From an uncultured Caryophanales bacterium (GTDB lineage Bacteria; Bacillota_I; Bacilli_A; RFN20; CAG-826): 64,000 nucleotides of DNA. The position numbers and the translations under genes are program-made. Under the pieces are notes generated by a model. That model made no database searches. It was not told where the DNA came from and saw only the letters and a program-made list of their open reading frames with translations. This document shows, one piece after another, positions 46,007-54,825 of the stretch; positions within the stretch are counted from its first letter, which is position 1, and every line of letters starts with the position of its first letter. The DNA is taken from assembly GCA_946409515.1 (NCBI GenBank), contig CAMJWS010000001.1, positions 251,557 through 315,556 of the forward strand, written 5' to 3'.

Positions 46007-46130
46007 GTTAGAGGTGGAGAATCAGTGCACGACCACGACGCATCTAGAGATAGGTGGGTACGGTGTTCCGGGATGGTAACTGCCCCGGCTAACGAATGAA
46101 AAGCATTCCCGCGAAGGAATGCTTTTATTT
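46007..46130 (+). ncRNA. Orphan structured RNA of unknown class
   Basis: A TATAAT box sets transcription to start at G46007. The transcript closes on itself: GTTAG (46007-46011) pairs with CTAAC (46089-46093), and the pairing extends by three more bases in the DNA. Inside are GTGG...CCAC, CATCT...AGGTG and CCGGG (46058) pairing with CCCGG (46084), stacked directly on the closing stem, i.e. a multiway junction. A strong terminator follows (AAAAGCATTCC-CGCGAA-GGAATGCTTTT, then ATTTTTT). GC content is far above the surroundings. No gene lies downstream on this strand. It lacks the SRP GGAAG/GCAGC loop and tRNA, 5S or T-box motifs. Confidence 0.7.
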
Positions 46131-46131
46131 T

Positions 46132-47343
46132 TTATTTATTGTAAGCCATCTTGACCGCTAAGCAGATTACTTCACTAGCGGTCTTTAGTTCTTCTAACGA
46201 TGGGTAACTAGGACAGATTCTAATGTGTTCGTCATTAGGATCTTTATGATATGGGTAAGAAGAACCCACATCTGTAAGCGTTACTCCTAGTTCTTTGCAT
46301 GTTTTTACGACTTCTGAGGCGTTTTTAACGTAAAGGGATATAAAATATCCTCCTTTAGGTTTACTCCATTTAGCGATGTCTTTTATCTCTTTTTCAAATA
46401 TGGATAAAACTAAATCAAACTTTGGTTTTAATATAGCGGCATGTCTATTCATATGCTCTCTAATAGTCTTTTCATCTTTGAAGAACAATGCGTGTCTATA
46501 TTGATTTAACTTATCATAACCGATGGTTTGATACTTAAGTGTATTCTTAATGTCTTTTAAGTTAGCGGGTGACGCCCCTAACATGGCAACACCACTACCT
46601 GGGAAGGTCATCTTAGATGTAGATGTTAAAATATAAACAATATCCTCATTATTATTCTTCACACATTCATCATAGATATTAAGTAATGGTTCATATTTAC
46701 CATCAAAGGTTTGTTGGGCAAGGTACGCTAAATCCCAGTATATTCTGAAATCAGATGCTGCTGGTTTTAATTTAGCAAATCTTCTAATTACTTCATCACT
46801 ATATGTATTACCTGTTGGATTAGAATACTTAGGTACACACCATATGCCTTTTACTTCTGGATTTTTGATATATTCTTCTATTAAATCCATATCCGGACCA
46901 TCTTCATACATCGGTATATTAATCATCTCAATACCTAGTGCTTCACATATAGTAAAGTGCCTATCATATCCTGGAACAGGACATAACCATTTAATATGTG
47001 ATTGTTTAGAGAAAGGGACACCATCATTAACACCGTGGATCATACTCTTGTCCAATAAAGACGCCATGATATTTAATGATGAGTTACCATAAACGATAAT
47101 GTTCTCTTCTTTTAAACCGGTAATATAAGAAAACATCTTCTTACATTCAGGGATACCATCTAATACACCATAGTTACGATAATCGATATCGTTGATAATG
47201 AGGGAGGAACCACTATTAAAGATATCTAACATAGGCATAGATAAATCTACTTGCTTTTGGCAAGGTTTGCCACGGGCCATGGAAATGCATAGATTCAAAT
47301 ATTTATAGTGGTTGTATACCTTTTCAATGTTTTGTATATCCAT
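46132..47343 (-). CDS. PLP-dependent aminotransferase (PF12897-like, aspartate/MocR type)
   Basis: A 403-residue fold-type I aminotransferase. The opening MARGKPCQKQVDLSMPML and YGNSSLNIM match the PF12897 family. YSNPTGN and WDLAYL precede the PLP lysine in STSKMTFPGSGVAM. Substrate unknown. No Shine-Dalgarno is visible. Its stop lies 2 bp from the terminator of the orphan RNA. Confidence 0.85.
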   Translation of the reverse strand: MDIQNIEKVYNHYKYLNLCISMARGKPCQKQVDLSMPMLDIFNSGSSLIINDIDYRNYGVLDGIPECKKMFSYITGLKEENIIVYGNSSLNIMASLLDKSMIHGVNDGVPFSKQSHIKWLCPVPGYDRHFTICEALGIEMINIPMYEDGPDMDLIEEYIKNPEVKGIWCVPKYSNPTGNTYSDEVIRRFAKLKPAASDFRIYWDLAYLAQQTFDGKYEPLLNIYDECVKNNNEDIVYILTSTSKMTFPGSGVAMLGASPANLKDIKNTLKYQTIGYDKLNQYRHALFFKDEKTIREHMNRHAAILKPKFDLVLSIFEKEIKDIAKWSKPKGGYFISLYVKNASEVVKTCKELGVTLTDVGSSYPYHKDPNDEHIRICPSYPSLEELKTASEVICLAVKMAYNK

Positions 47344-47422
47344 ATTAGTTCTTTAAAATGTGTATTTCTATTTTACCACATAAGATTTTATATTCATCTA
47401 TGTTTAGATTTTTGAACTACGA

Positions 47423-47452
47423 AAAACGCCCTTCAAGAGAAAAGGGCGTTTT
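47423..47452 (-). terminator. Terminator of the 58-residue protein gene
   Basis: AAAACGCCCTT/AAGGGCGTTTT perfect 11-bp stem (47423-47433 and 47442-47452), followed by T residues. Confidence 0.85.
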
Positions 47453-47483
47453 AATTATTTTAGTTATAGCAATAATGAACGGA

Positions 47484-47660
47484 TTATTTTAATAAAACTT
47501 TCAAATCTGACTTTGAAACACTTCTGGATTCATCATTAGTGCCACGAAAAACAATAGAACCAGAATTGCCGTAAACAGCTTCGACAAACCTAGTGTTATT
47601 TGGCTTTGCTTCAATAGCCACGTCTTCTTCTAAAATAATCTTCTTGATATCTTCAGACAT
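47484..47660 (-). CDS. Small 58-residue protein, function unknown
   Basis: MSEDIKKIILEEDVAIEAKP then a basic, Ser-rich C terminus ending SKSDLKVLLK. No family recognised. Believed real because GGTAGGAGGAG sits 6 nt before the ATG, a TATAAT lies just above, and a strong terminator follows. An upstream in-frame ATG lies above the ribosome-binding site and was rejected. Confidence 0.6.
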   Translation of the reverse strand: MSEDIKKIILEEDVAIEAKPNNTRFVEAVYGNSGSIVFRGTNDESRSVSKSDLKVLLK

Positions 47661-47713
47661 ATTGACTCCTCCTACCGTATTATTATTATAATACTTAATC
47701 GCATTCAATTCAA

Positions 47714-48553
47714 TTACAACGCTCTTGCAAGCAACTCATTCGCTAAAACCCTTAAGCATGGATAACATCCAAGTCCTTCATCTAAGTATATCAAAATATA
47801 GAACTGTGATAAGCACGCTTGTATAAACGAGGAAAACTGAGCAACTATCATTTCCCTATCAACCGTAGAATTAACATATGCAACAGCTAGTCCTTCCAAA
47901 AAATTCAAAATTCGAATTCTCTTATATCTACAGATAGATTCAATCTCGGTTCTACCTCTATTGCTTAATGACTCATACTTATTTTTGTCCTTAAGAACAA
48001 GTTGGCAAAAATCAACCATTTCTTTCGAGAGAATGCCGCTCGTATAAAGGCGAGAGCATGCGCTAATATAAAACTTATTCTTATAATTCGCCTCACCAAC
48101 ATTCACGTTAAACATATCAATCTTTGAATCCTGTATTTCCAACGTTGGTTCGAAAGAAAATTTCATATTAATAGTTTTATTTGTTATTTCAATCATTCTT
48201 GTAAGTTGAATCGAGTCCTCTAAATAGTCTATATTGAATTCCCTAATCAGAGATTCTGCATTTGAAATTTGTCGTTCGTTTGTTTCGCTTTGATACGCTC
48301 TTTGAGAATTGATATAGGTAAAAAGCGAGCCTAGTGTTGTGGTTAAAGTAAAAAGGCCTGTAGTTACACCAACTACGACAACAAAATTAGAACTCCAGGT
48401 TTGAAGATTGCAAATAAGAAATATAAGCAAGCCTAGGGAACACGCCAACAAAACAGTAGAAGTAATATAGAAGCAAATGTTAAATTTTGTTCTTCTTGAA
48501 TCGTTTTTCTTTTTGTCGCTAACTGCAGAGCTAATTGTTTTTTTATTTTTCAT
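47714..48553 (-). CDS. Two-helix membrane protein of unknown function
   Basis: A 279-residue protein with two adjacent membrane helices (about 27-50 and 60-85) and a long cytoplasmic helical domain. No known domain. The layout recalls small membrane proteins found near defence genes, but nothing proves that role. The ATG at 48553 is 11 nt after TAGAAT; a GTG seven codons upstream would lie in the promoter. Confidence 0.6.
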   Translation of the reverse strand: MKNKKTISSAVSDKKKNDSRRTKFNICFYITSTVLLACSLGLLIFLICNLQTWSSNFVVVVGVTTGLFTLTTTLGSLFTYINSQRAYQSETNERQISNAESLIREFNIDYLEDSIQLTRMIEITNKTINMKFSFEPTLEIQDSKIDMFNVNVGEANYKNKFYISACSRLYTSGILSKEMVDFCQLVLKDKNKYESLSNRGRTEIESICRYKRIRILNFLEGLAVAYVNSTVDREMIVAQFSSFIQACLSQFYILIYLDEGLGCYPCLRVLANELLARAL

Positions 48554-48664
48554 AAACTGTTTTGATTCTATCACTTTTTTTAGATTGTGTGAATGCTTTT
48601 AATCATTTGATATGACGGCGTGGGTTTTTAATGTCAGACCATTCAAATCACAAATGATACTGTT

Positions 48665-49816
48665 TCACAGCATCTTTTTTAGCAGTGTTATTGATTTTAT
48701 AAAGACTTTTAATTTTTCCATACTCGCAGCATAACTGATTCTAATGTAGCCTTCACCACTATCACCAAATGCTGTTCCTGGAACAACTAAGATATCATAT
48801 TCATTTAATAGTTTTAAGCAGAATTCTCTAGAAGACATTCCAAATTTCTTAATAGATGGGAATAAATAGAATGCTCCTTCAGCGTTAAAACAATCAATGC
48901 CTAGTTCTTTAAATGATTTTAATAAGTATTCTCTTCTACGGTTGTATTCTGCAACCATGTTTTCCATATCAGGCATACAGTAGTCTAATGCGGCTTTCGC
49001 GCCGTACTGTGCCATTGTGGGCGCACTGAGCATAATATATTGTTGAATCTTTAATATTTGATCAAGTATATCTTTAGGAGCGCATACATAGCCTAATCTC
49101 CAACCAGTCATAGCAAAAGCTTTAGAGAAGCCATTGATTAAAATAGTTCTTTCTTTAAAACCTGGTAGAGAAGCTATAGAACAATGCTTTCTACCATATG
49201 TTAGTTCAGCATATATTTCATCGCTGATAACGTATAAGTCATTATCTAAAATTAAAGGAGCAATTTCTTTTAAATCTTCTCTAGTCATAATTGCCCCTGT
49301 TGGGTTATTAGGGAAAGATAAGAAGACTCCTTTAGTCTTAGAAGTGATATGTGCTTGTAATTCTTCTTTTGTGAGTTTGAAGTTATTCTCCGCTTTAAGT
49401 GGAATCACCACTGCCTTACCACCACACATTTCAATGTCAGGGATATAACAAATATATGTTGGTTCAGTAACTATGATTTCATCTCCTGGATTAATAATAG
49501 CCATTAAGGCCGCTAAGATACCTTGCGATGATCCAGCGGTTAATATCATTTCATCAGAGTTATAATCCACTCCAAATCTATCTTGTAAGTATTTACTGAT
49601 TCTTTTTCTTAATGATGGTAAACCTTGGTTAGATGTATAGAATGTTTTACCTTTATCTAATGATGTTTTTGCAGCATCAATAATAGGTTGAGGAGTTGTG
49701 AAATCTGGTTCGCCAACACCTAATGAAGTTATCTCTGGTCTTTCAGAAGCATAATTAAAGAACTCCCTAATACCAGAAGGTTTCATTTTAGTGATGCGTT
49801 TAGATATTGGCTTCAT
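48665..49816 (-). CDS. Class I/II aminotransferase (aspartate/aromatic type)
   Basis: A 383-residue aminotransferase. LGVGEPDFTTP, NPTGAIM, DEIYAEL and the PLP lysine in NGFSKAFAMTGWRLGY, plus Arg in GYIRISYAA, mark subgroup I-gamma (aspartate or aromatic amino acid). Ribosome-binding site AAGGAAG and TATAAT lie upstream. A housekeeping gene next to the membrane-protein genes. Confidence 0.92.
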   Translation of the reverse strand: MKPISKRITKMKPSGIREFFNYASERPEITSLGVGEPDFTTPQPIIDAAKTSLDKGKTFYTSNQGLPSLRKRISKYLQDRFGVDYNSDEMILTAGSSQGILAALMAIINPGDEIIVTEPTYICYIPDIEMCGGKAVVIPLKAENNFKLTKEELQAHITSKTKGVFLSFPNNPTGAIMTREDLKEIAPLILDNDLYVISDEIYAELTYGRKHCSIASLPGFKERTILINGFSKAFAMTGWRLGYVCAPKDILDQILKIQQYIMLSAPTMAQYGAKAALDYCMPDMENMVAEYNRRREYLLKSFKELGIDCFNAEGAFYLFPSIKKFGMSSREFCLKLLNEYDILVVPGTAFGDSGEGYIRISYAASMEKLKVFIKSITLLKKML

Positions 49817-49871
49817 ATTTAAACTTCCTTATATAAATTATATTCTTATCAATAATGACTGTGTACTGCAA

Positions 49872-50468
49872 TTATTTATTGTTTTCTAAATTAAATATGT
49901 AAAAAGAACACTCGCCAAGATTATCAAACGCTTTTTTATTGTTGAAAAGCTTATCGTTTTCTAATGGTCTATGATAGATGCCAGTCCTAACAATAAAAGA
50001 GTTTACTCCTGCCGCAAGCCCAGCCTTATAATCAGACATTTGATCGCCAATGAGATAAGAATGCGCTAAATCAATGTTAAAGTCTTTTTGAGCTTGTTCA
50101 ATCATTCCAGGATTTGGCTTGAATGAATAATCGTTATCTTCTGGTAAATAAGGCGAATAGTATATAGCAAGTATTTCAATGCCATGTCCCTTAAAATCTT
50201 TTAAAATTGCTTGGTTAAAAGCATGCATCTTCTTAGCGTCATATTTTCCCTTTCTAATACCATCTTGGTTAGAAATAATGATGAAAAAGAATCCTAAATT
50301 TGAGAGTCTTTTGAGTGCAGAAAAAGTATCTGGGAAATACTCTAAGTCTTTTTCTTCGACAGTGTTAACTTTATCAACATGGATTGTGCCATCACGGTCT
50401 AAGAAAATTACCCTTTTCAAGGATTTATCGTTTCGATATTTAGGATTGATATAATCTACATGAGTCAT
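49872..50468 (-). CDS. HAD-IIIA phosphatase (GmhB/histidinol-phosphatase-like)
   Basis: A 198-residue HAD enzyme: IFLDRDGTIH (nucleophile Asp and acid Asp), IISNQDGIRKG (motif II), KPNPGM and IGDQMSDYKAG (motif IV). The GmhB family removes a phosphate from heptose- or other sugar bisphosphates. The extra cysteine zinc site of classic GmhB is not apparent. It starts 1 bp from the next upstream gene and is co-transcribed with it. Confidence 0.8.
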   Translation of the reverse strand: MTHVDYINPKYRNDKSLKRVIFLDRDGTIHVDKVNTVEEKDLEYFPDTFSALKRLSNLGFFFIIISNQDGIRKGKYDAKKMHAFNQAILKDFKGHGIEILAIYYSPYLPEDNDYSFKPNPGMIEQAQKDFNIDLAHSYLIGDQMSDYKAGLAAGVNSFIVRTGIYHRPLENDKLFNNKKAFDNLGECSFYIFNLENNK

Positions 50469-50469
50469 A

Positions 50470-51054
50470 TTACTTGCTGGCTTTATTAAATTTTCTAATA
50501 ACTAGGAAACTTATTAATTCAAAGATAAGTCCGATAGAAACAGAGATGATCAGGATTATCCACCAATCATGGAGCTTGCGATAAGATGCTAAAAGATAAA
50601 ATAAACAGGAAGCTATTACAGGAACAACGAAAACCGCGATTTCAAAAAACCTTTTTCTTATGCCTGGTGTCTTAACTTTTATTTTCTTTGCTTCGACATC
50701 GCAATATTCTTCCCACATTAATCTTTCTTCGTCACCTTTTGTAATTGCTAATGTTTTAGCGATTTCTGGCTCGATATTATTTGCCAAGAATTTATGGCAT
50801 CTATCATGAATGGTATATGAGTATAGAATTTGAATTGAATAAAATAGCGCGATAATTGGTAATAAGAAAAATAAGTATGGTGAATATTGGAATTCTAAGA
50901 AACCAATAGTGATAATTGCACCACTACCTACGATAAATTGAATGGCGAAAGTATCTCTTTGATTAATTCGTGACTGAATCTCAGAGCGAACTTCACCGTG
51001 AGTATTAAATAAATAATCTAGTTTGTTTTTATTATCTTCACTATTATTGGTCAT
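50470..51054 (-). CDS. Four-helix membrane protein, unknown function
   Basis: A 194-residue protein with membrane helices near 35-55, 60-82, 130-155 and 160-185 and a charged loop between the pairs. No family assigned. TATAAT and GAGGA precede it. It begins an operon with the HAD phosphatase. Confidence 0.6.
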   Translation of the reverse strand: MTNNSEDNKNKLDYLFNTHGEVRSEIQSRINQRDTFAIQFIVGSGAIITIGFLEFQYSPYLFFLLPIIALFYSIQILYSYTIHDRCHKFLANNIEPEIAKTLAITKGDEERLMWEEYCDVEAKKIKVKTPGIRKRFFEIAVFVVPVIASCLFYLLASYRKLHDWWIILIISVSIGLIFELISFLVIRKFNKASK

Positions 51055-51132
51055 TATTTAGTCCTCAAAGCTATTTCTATTATATTAAGAATAGAAAAGT
51101 AAGTCATTCATTTATTCTGATGTTTATTGTAT

Positions 51133-51162
51133 AAATAGAAGCGCCTCCGTTTAAAGAGGTGC
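51133..51162 (-). terminator. Terminator of the large lipoprotein gene
   Basis: GCACCTC/GAGGCGC stem followed by a modest T-rich stretch on the minus strand. Confidence 0.65.
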
Positions 51163-51190
51163 ATTGATTGATAAGCAATTAGAAGATTAA

Positions 51191-53311
51191 TTATCCTTCT
51201 ACTTCAAGTTCTCCTTCTATGAAGACAAGATGAATGAATTCACCATCAATCATTGCTCTTAGACTAAAATGGCAGTTTGCGGTAACAAGGATGTTGTCTT
51301 CTTCACCTTCTGGTTGTAATGCTTTGAATAGCATATCAATGCCATCTATATCATGATAGCCATAGCCACCACGTTGGCCACATTCATGGTTAACAACGAT
51401 TTTGAACTTTTCACCTACTATCATGTGGACATCAGATAAAGTAAATTCATTTTCACCAGTTTTAGTGAATTCTGCACAATTGGTATCTACTTGCCAGTTA
51501 TTAAATGAGCCGACCATGGAGACAGCATTAACTATAAATACATCTGGTGCATCTTGAGTGCTAATGGTAAGAACTAGACATCCACTTTCAATGGCAGCAT
51601 TGTTAATACTGATAGTGACTATTTTTGTATTAACTTTTTTCTTATATTCTCTATAGCCAAATATTTCAGTGACTTCAAAACCGTTCTTTAATAGTTTGGT
51701 TCTATAGTTTTTTTCTTCGTTACCATCAGTATTTAGGATTTCTAACTTATATGGTTCTTTATCAAAGACACATCCTGGACCAAATGTAATTCTTTCTCCT
51801 TCATATTCAGGAACACCTATATCTTTAAGTGCTTGTGGGAATTCTGGCTTTGTATAGCTTGATGGGAAGTCACCAGCGTAATAGAAATTCATTGCCCCAC
51901 CAAGATTATCACCATCCACGAATAAGATAGTTAAATCTCTATCTTGGAAACTACCTCTTTGTATCACATCATATAAGGTATCATCTAGATGTGCTTCAGT
52001 AGAGTATTCACCTCGTTGTGATTTAACATAATATCTTAATGCTCTTAAATCAGTGACTTCAGATAATAGACCACCATCTGAATCAATGTAATATAGATGT
52101 ACCACTACCTTTTCACCAAAGTTATCAACAAAGCCATTGAATAATTGACTAATTGTTGTAGAACCAGGAACTTGATAGTTATCTGCTCCTCCTGATAAGT
52201 CACCATTCATCGCTCTAATAGCTGCTGGTTGTTTTTCTATCTCGCCATGATCGCCCTCTTCTTTACAAACTAGGTCATAGATAATATCTTCTTTAGCGAT
52301 TTTATTGAATTCTTGATAGCAGGTTTTGATAACACTATTTTGTGTACCTTGTTTGTTATAGAATCTATCAGCGTCTATCTCACTAGCGTTTAATCCTAAG
52401 TCAGTAAATAATGCTTCGCCTATGGCTTTAGCTTCATCACCTTGTGCTCTAGTTCTTTTATTCTTATGGAAGACACCACCTTTATACCATGAGCAAGCAT
52501 CTACCTTATATTCACATCCTTCTTCAACATATGAATTGAAGTTAGTATGTGTCGAGTCTTTAACTAATCTATGGTCATTGTCCATACAGAACTTTCTCCA
52601 TTCATTGATGGAGTTATTCTTAACATCGACATAGTCATATTCATATGTATATCTACCATAGAATGATAATTCTCTTTCATCGTTTTCAGTGACCATGGTC
52701 ATTTGATAATTAGGAGAATTATTTGCCATATCATAATCTAACTCAATAGCGACATACCATTTTGTATTGTATTCTTCATTACCTTTAGTAAGTTTGATAT
52801 CAAACGATATATCCGCGGTGATTAAGTCATTATCATCGATGTTGATATCCATTCCTAAAGTAAAGGTGTAGTTATACTTATATTGCTCACCTTCTTTTTT
52901 AAAACCTGTCTCAACATCTAAATACATTTCACCATTGATAGTGTCGTAGTATTTATTACCAAATTCATAACCACTTCCAACTTTTTCCAATACTTTCTTT
53001 AGATATTGGAACTGCACCATTGGGGGTTGATTGTATTCTACTTCTTCCAAGAAATTATCTCGTATATCATCATCTCTAAAGTAGCTATAGATGGTATCTA
53101 AACCATGAGATGTATTAGATCCTCCTAGTTTAGCTTTAGGCAACAAGATTGCGGCTTTGGCCGCTTTCTTGCTCTTAAACGATTTCTCCACACCATTAAA
53201 GGCAAATTTAACTTTCTCATATTGGGTGGTTGGTAGTTTAGGACTACACCCAATAAGAGAGATACCTAAAATACCCACGAGTGTGGTAGCAAAAAAATGT
53301 ATCTTCTTCAT
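51191..53311 (-). CDS. Large lipoprotein with C-terminal carbohydrate-binding-like domain
   Basis: A 706-residue lipoprotein (lipobox LIGC) starting MKKIHFF. The N-terminal and middle parts, rich in Asp, Asn and Tyr, have no recognised family. Near the C terminus VGSFNNW...GENEFTLSDV...GEKFKIVVN resembles the starch-binding CBM20/48 beta-sandwich pattern. GGGAG precedes the start. It lies between the defence operon and the membrane-protein operon and is not clearly tied to either. Confidence 0.6.
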   Translation of the reverse strand: MKKIHFFATTLVGILGISLIGCSPKLPTTQYEKVKFAFNGVEKSFKSKKAAKAAILLPKAKLGGSNTSHGLDTIYSYFRDDDIRDNFLEEVEYNQPPMVQFQYLKKVLEKVGSGYEFGNKYYDTINGEMYLDVETGFKKEGEQYKYNYTFTLGMDINIDDNDLITADISFDIKLTKGNEEYNTKWYVAIELDYDMANNSPNYQMTMVTENDERELSFYGRYTYEYDYVDVKNNSINEWRKFCMDNDHRLVKDSTHTNFNSYVEEGCEYKVDACSWYKGGVFHKNKRTRAQGDEAKAIGEALFTDLGLNASEIDADRFYNKQGTQNSVIKTCYQEFNKIAKEDIIYDLVCKEEGDHGEIEKQPAAIRAMNGDLSGGADNYQVPGSTTISQLFNGFVDNFGEKVVVHLYYIDSDGGLLSEVTDLRALRYYVKSQRGEYSTEAHLDDTLYDVIQRGSFQDRDLTILFVDGDNLGGAMNFYYAGDFPSSYTKPEFPQALKDIGVPEYEGERITFGPGCVFDKEPYKLEILNTDGNEEKNYRTKLLKNGFEVTEIFGYREYKKKVNTKIVTISINNAAIESGCLVLTISTQDAPDVFIVNAVSMVGSFNNWQVDTNCAEFTKTGENEFTLSDVHMIVGEKFKIVVNHECGQRGGYGYHDIDGIDMLFKALQPEGEEDNILVTANCHFSLRAMIDGEFIHLVFIEGELEVEG

Positions 53312-53440
53312 ATAATTAAAAAGTCTCCCTTGAACCAAATAAATATATTGATTCTAATTATTCGTATATGATGGTTACAGCCTAATCATAGCACGTATTT
53401 AAAAAATAGATAGAGGAATATGCATTAAAAGCTAATATTG

Positions 53441-54406
53441 TTAACTATCTAAAGTGACAAACCAAGGTCTAGGTTTTTTTGCATTGGTGTTATCAAAATC
53501 ATACACAAGAATTGGCTTCATTTCATTTGTGCGTATTGATCGACCAATCGAGAGGCAAAGAGATGAGGAGCCACAAATCATCAAATGTATTTTAGAATAA
53601 TCTTTAGAACATTCTCTTAGCGTTTCGCTAACTGTGCTTGTAAGAGCATTGAGTTTGTTGATGGTGTTTATTGATGATCTCCCTAAACAATTAGTGCTAA
53701 CGCTTATACAATCTAGTCTTTGTAAATTTTCTGGCATTGAATTGTAATTAAAGTTAGTAGACGATTCAACACAAACAACAACCTCGTTTGTTTTGCTTTC
53801 CTCGCATTTAAGTATCTTTTTTACTACTTTAAAGTGACTAAATTTATGGAACGATGAAAAGCGCAGTTTTTTAACTTTTGAACTATTTCCTTTTATGAAA
53901 TTGTGGAAATAAACAACCTTATTGCATTGATTCAAAATAGTGCCAAGCTGTACAATATATGGAATATAATCAGCCCCAAGATATTTAATTTTCTTGATGC
54001 GTTCAATATTATTGATTGCAAATCGCATTTCAATTACCTTTTGTAGAATATCCTTGCTGTCTTCGCTATGTTTATTTCTCTTTACAGAACTGCCCATATC
54101 TTCTGTAACTGCAATATCGATTTTTGCTAAAACTGGAAAATCCATTTTGCGACCAGCACCTATAACATTTTCTGAAATCTGCCTTATAGCAACTGTTTTT
54201 CTAAACAATTTCCACACTCTAAAAGCTATCAAGGAGGTTGTGACGGCAATGATAATGATTCCAATTAAAATGAACAAATAGTGAGGAATTATCTTATATA
54301 GTTCCTCAAAATTTATGTTCGTGTTAAACAATGGTAAAAGATTTGGAGCAAATACTATTACAAAGCCTAACGCAAGTAAGATAATCAATGATAAAACATC
54401 CATCAT
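53441..54406 (-). CDS. CBASS effector: two-helix SAVED protein (Cap14-like)
   Basis: A 321-residue protein. Two membrane helices (about 4-24 and 42-66) are followed by a SAVED domain (about 90-321) whose C-terminal segment KIHLMICGSSSLCLSIG then ILVYDFDN is the usual cyclic-oligonucleotide-binding core. Membrane-anchored SAVED proteins are CBASS effectors that oligomerise and open the membrane when their signal molecule binds. Its ATG overlaps the E2-like stop (ATGA), with AGGAGG before it. Last gene of the five-gene operon. Confidence 0.82.
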   Translation of the reverse strand: MMDVLSLIILLALGFVIVFAPNLLPLFNTNINFEELYKIIPHYLFILIGIIIIAVTTSLIAFRVWKLFRKTVAIRQISENVIGAGRKMDFPVLAKIDIAVTEDMGSSVKRNKHSEDSKDILQKVIEMRFAINNIERIKKIKYLGADYIPYIVQLGTILNQCNKVVYFHNFIKGNSSKVKKLRFSSFHKFSHFKVVKKILKCEESKTNEVVVCVESSTNFNYNSMPENLQRLDCISVSTNCLGRSSINTINKLNALTSTVSETLRECSKDYSKIHLMICGSSSLCLSIGRSIRTNEMKPILVYDFDNTNAKKPRPWFVTLDS

Positions 54407-54825
54407 TCATTTGTCCTCCTCTTAAAACTATGCCCTCCTCCACACCATTTACCTGTAATTTTCCAAACTTCATAATAATACAGCCATTCAGAAATCCAAG
54501 GTACAACAACAGAATAATCATCAGAACTATCTATTTCCTTTGGCAAGTATAAGCATATCCTGCCATCTTTTAGCGAATACATATGTGGAACGTTTTTATT
54601 CTCTTTATTTTCTTTGGCTAAATTAGGTTTTAAAACTAATACATCTAGTTTTTTACTACCAGTTAATTTAATCTGTGCTAGATATGTTCTAGATTGCTCT
54701 GTAGGTTTAATCCTCAAATTAACAAATAGCGGTTGTTTAAAAGAATGAGATTCGACCAAATCAGGAAATTTACTAACAATTCTAAATATTTGTAGAGATG
54801 GATTATTCCCTTTATTCTTTATCAT
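54403..54825 (-). CDS. Standalone CBASS E2-like protein
   Basis: A 140-residue protein. The E2-CBASS pattern is clear near the C terminus: HMYSLKDGRICLYLP with Cys91 as the likely thioester Cys, then VVPWISEWLYYYEVW and GKWCGGGHSF. In CBASS with E2 but no E1, such proteins act on the CD-NTase C terminus. No E1 or deconjugase gene is present here. It overlaps the CD-NTase gene by 14 bp; upstream in-frame starts were rejected because they lie deep inside that gene. Confidence 0.8.
   Translation of the reverse strand: MIKNKGNNPSLQIFRIVSKFPDLVESHSFKQPLFVNLRIKPTEQSRTYLAQIKLTGSKKLDVLVLKPNLAKENKENKNVPHMYSLKDGRICLYLPKEIDSSDDYSVVVPWISEWLYYYEVWKITGKWCGGGHSFKRRTNE

Noticed and set aside
46007-46130. 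Signal recognition particle RNA or T-box leader
   Set aside because: The apical GGAAG/GCAGC SRP loop is absent; an AGGTGGGTAC segment only loosely resembles a T-box and no gene is downstream.
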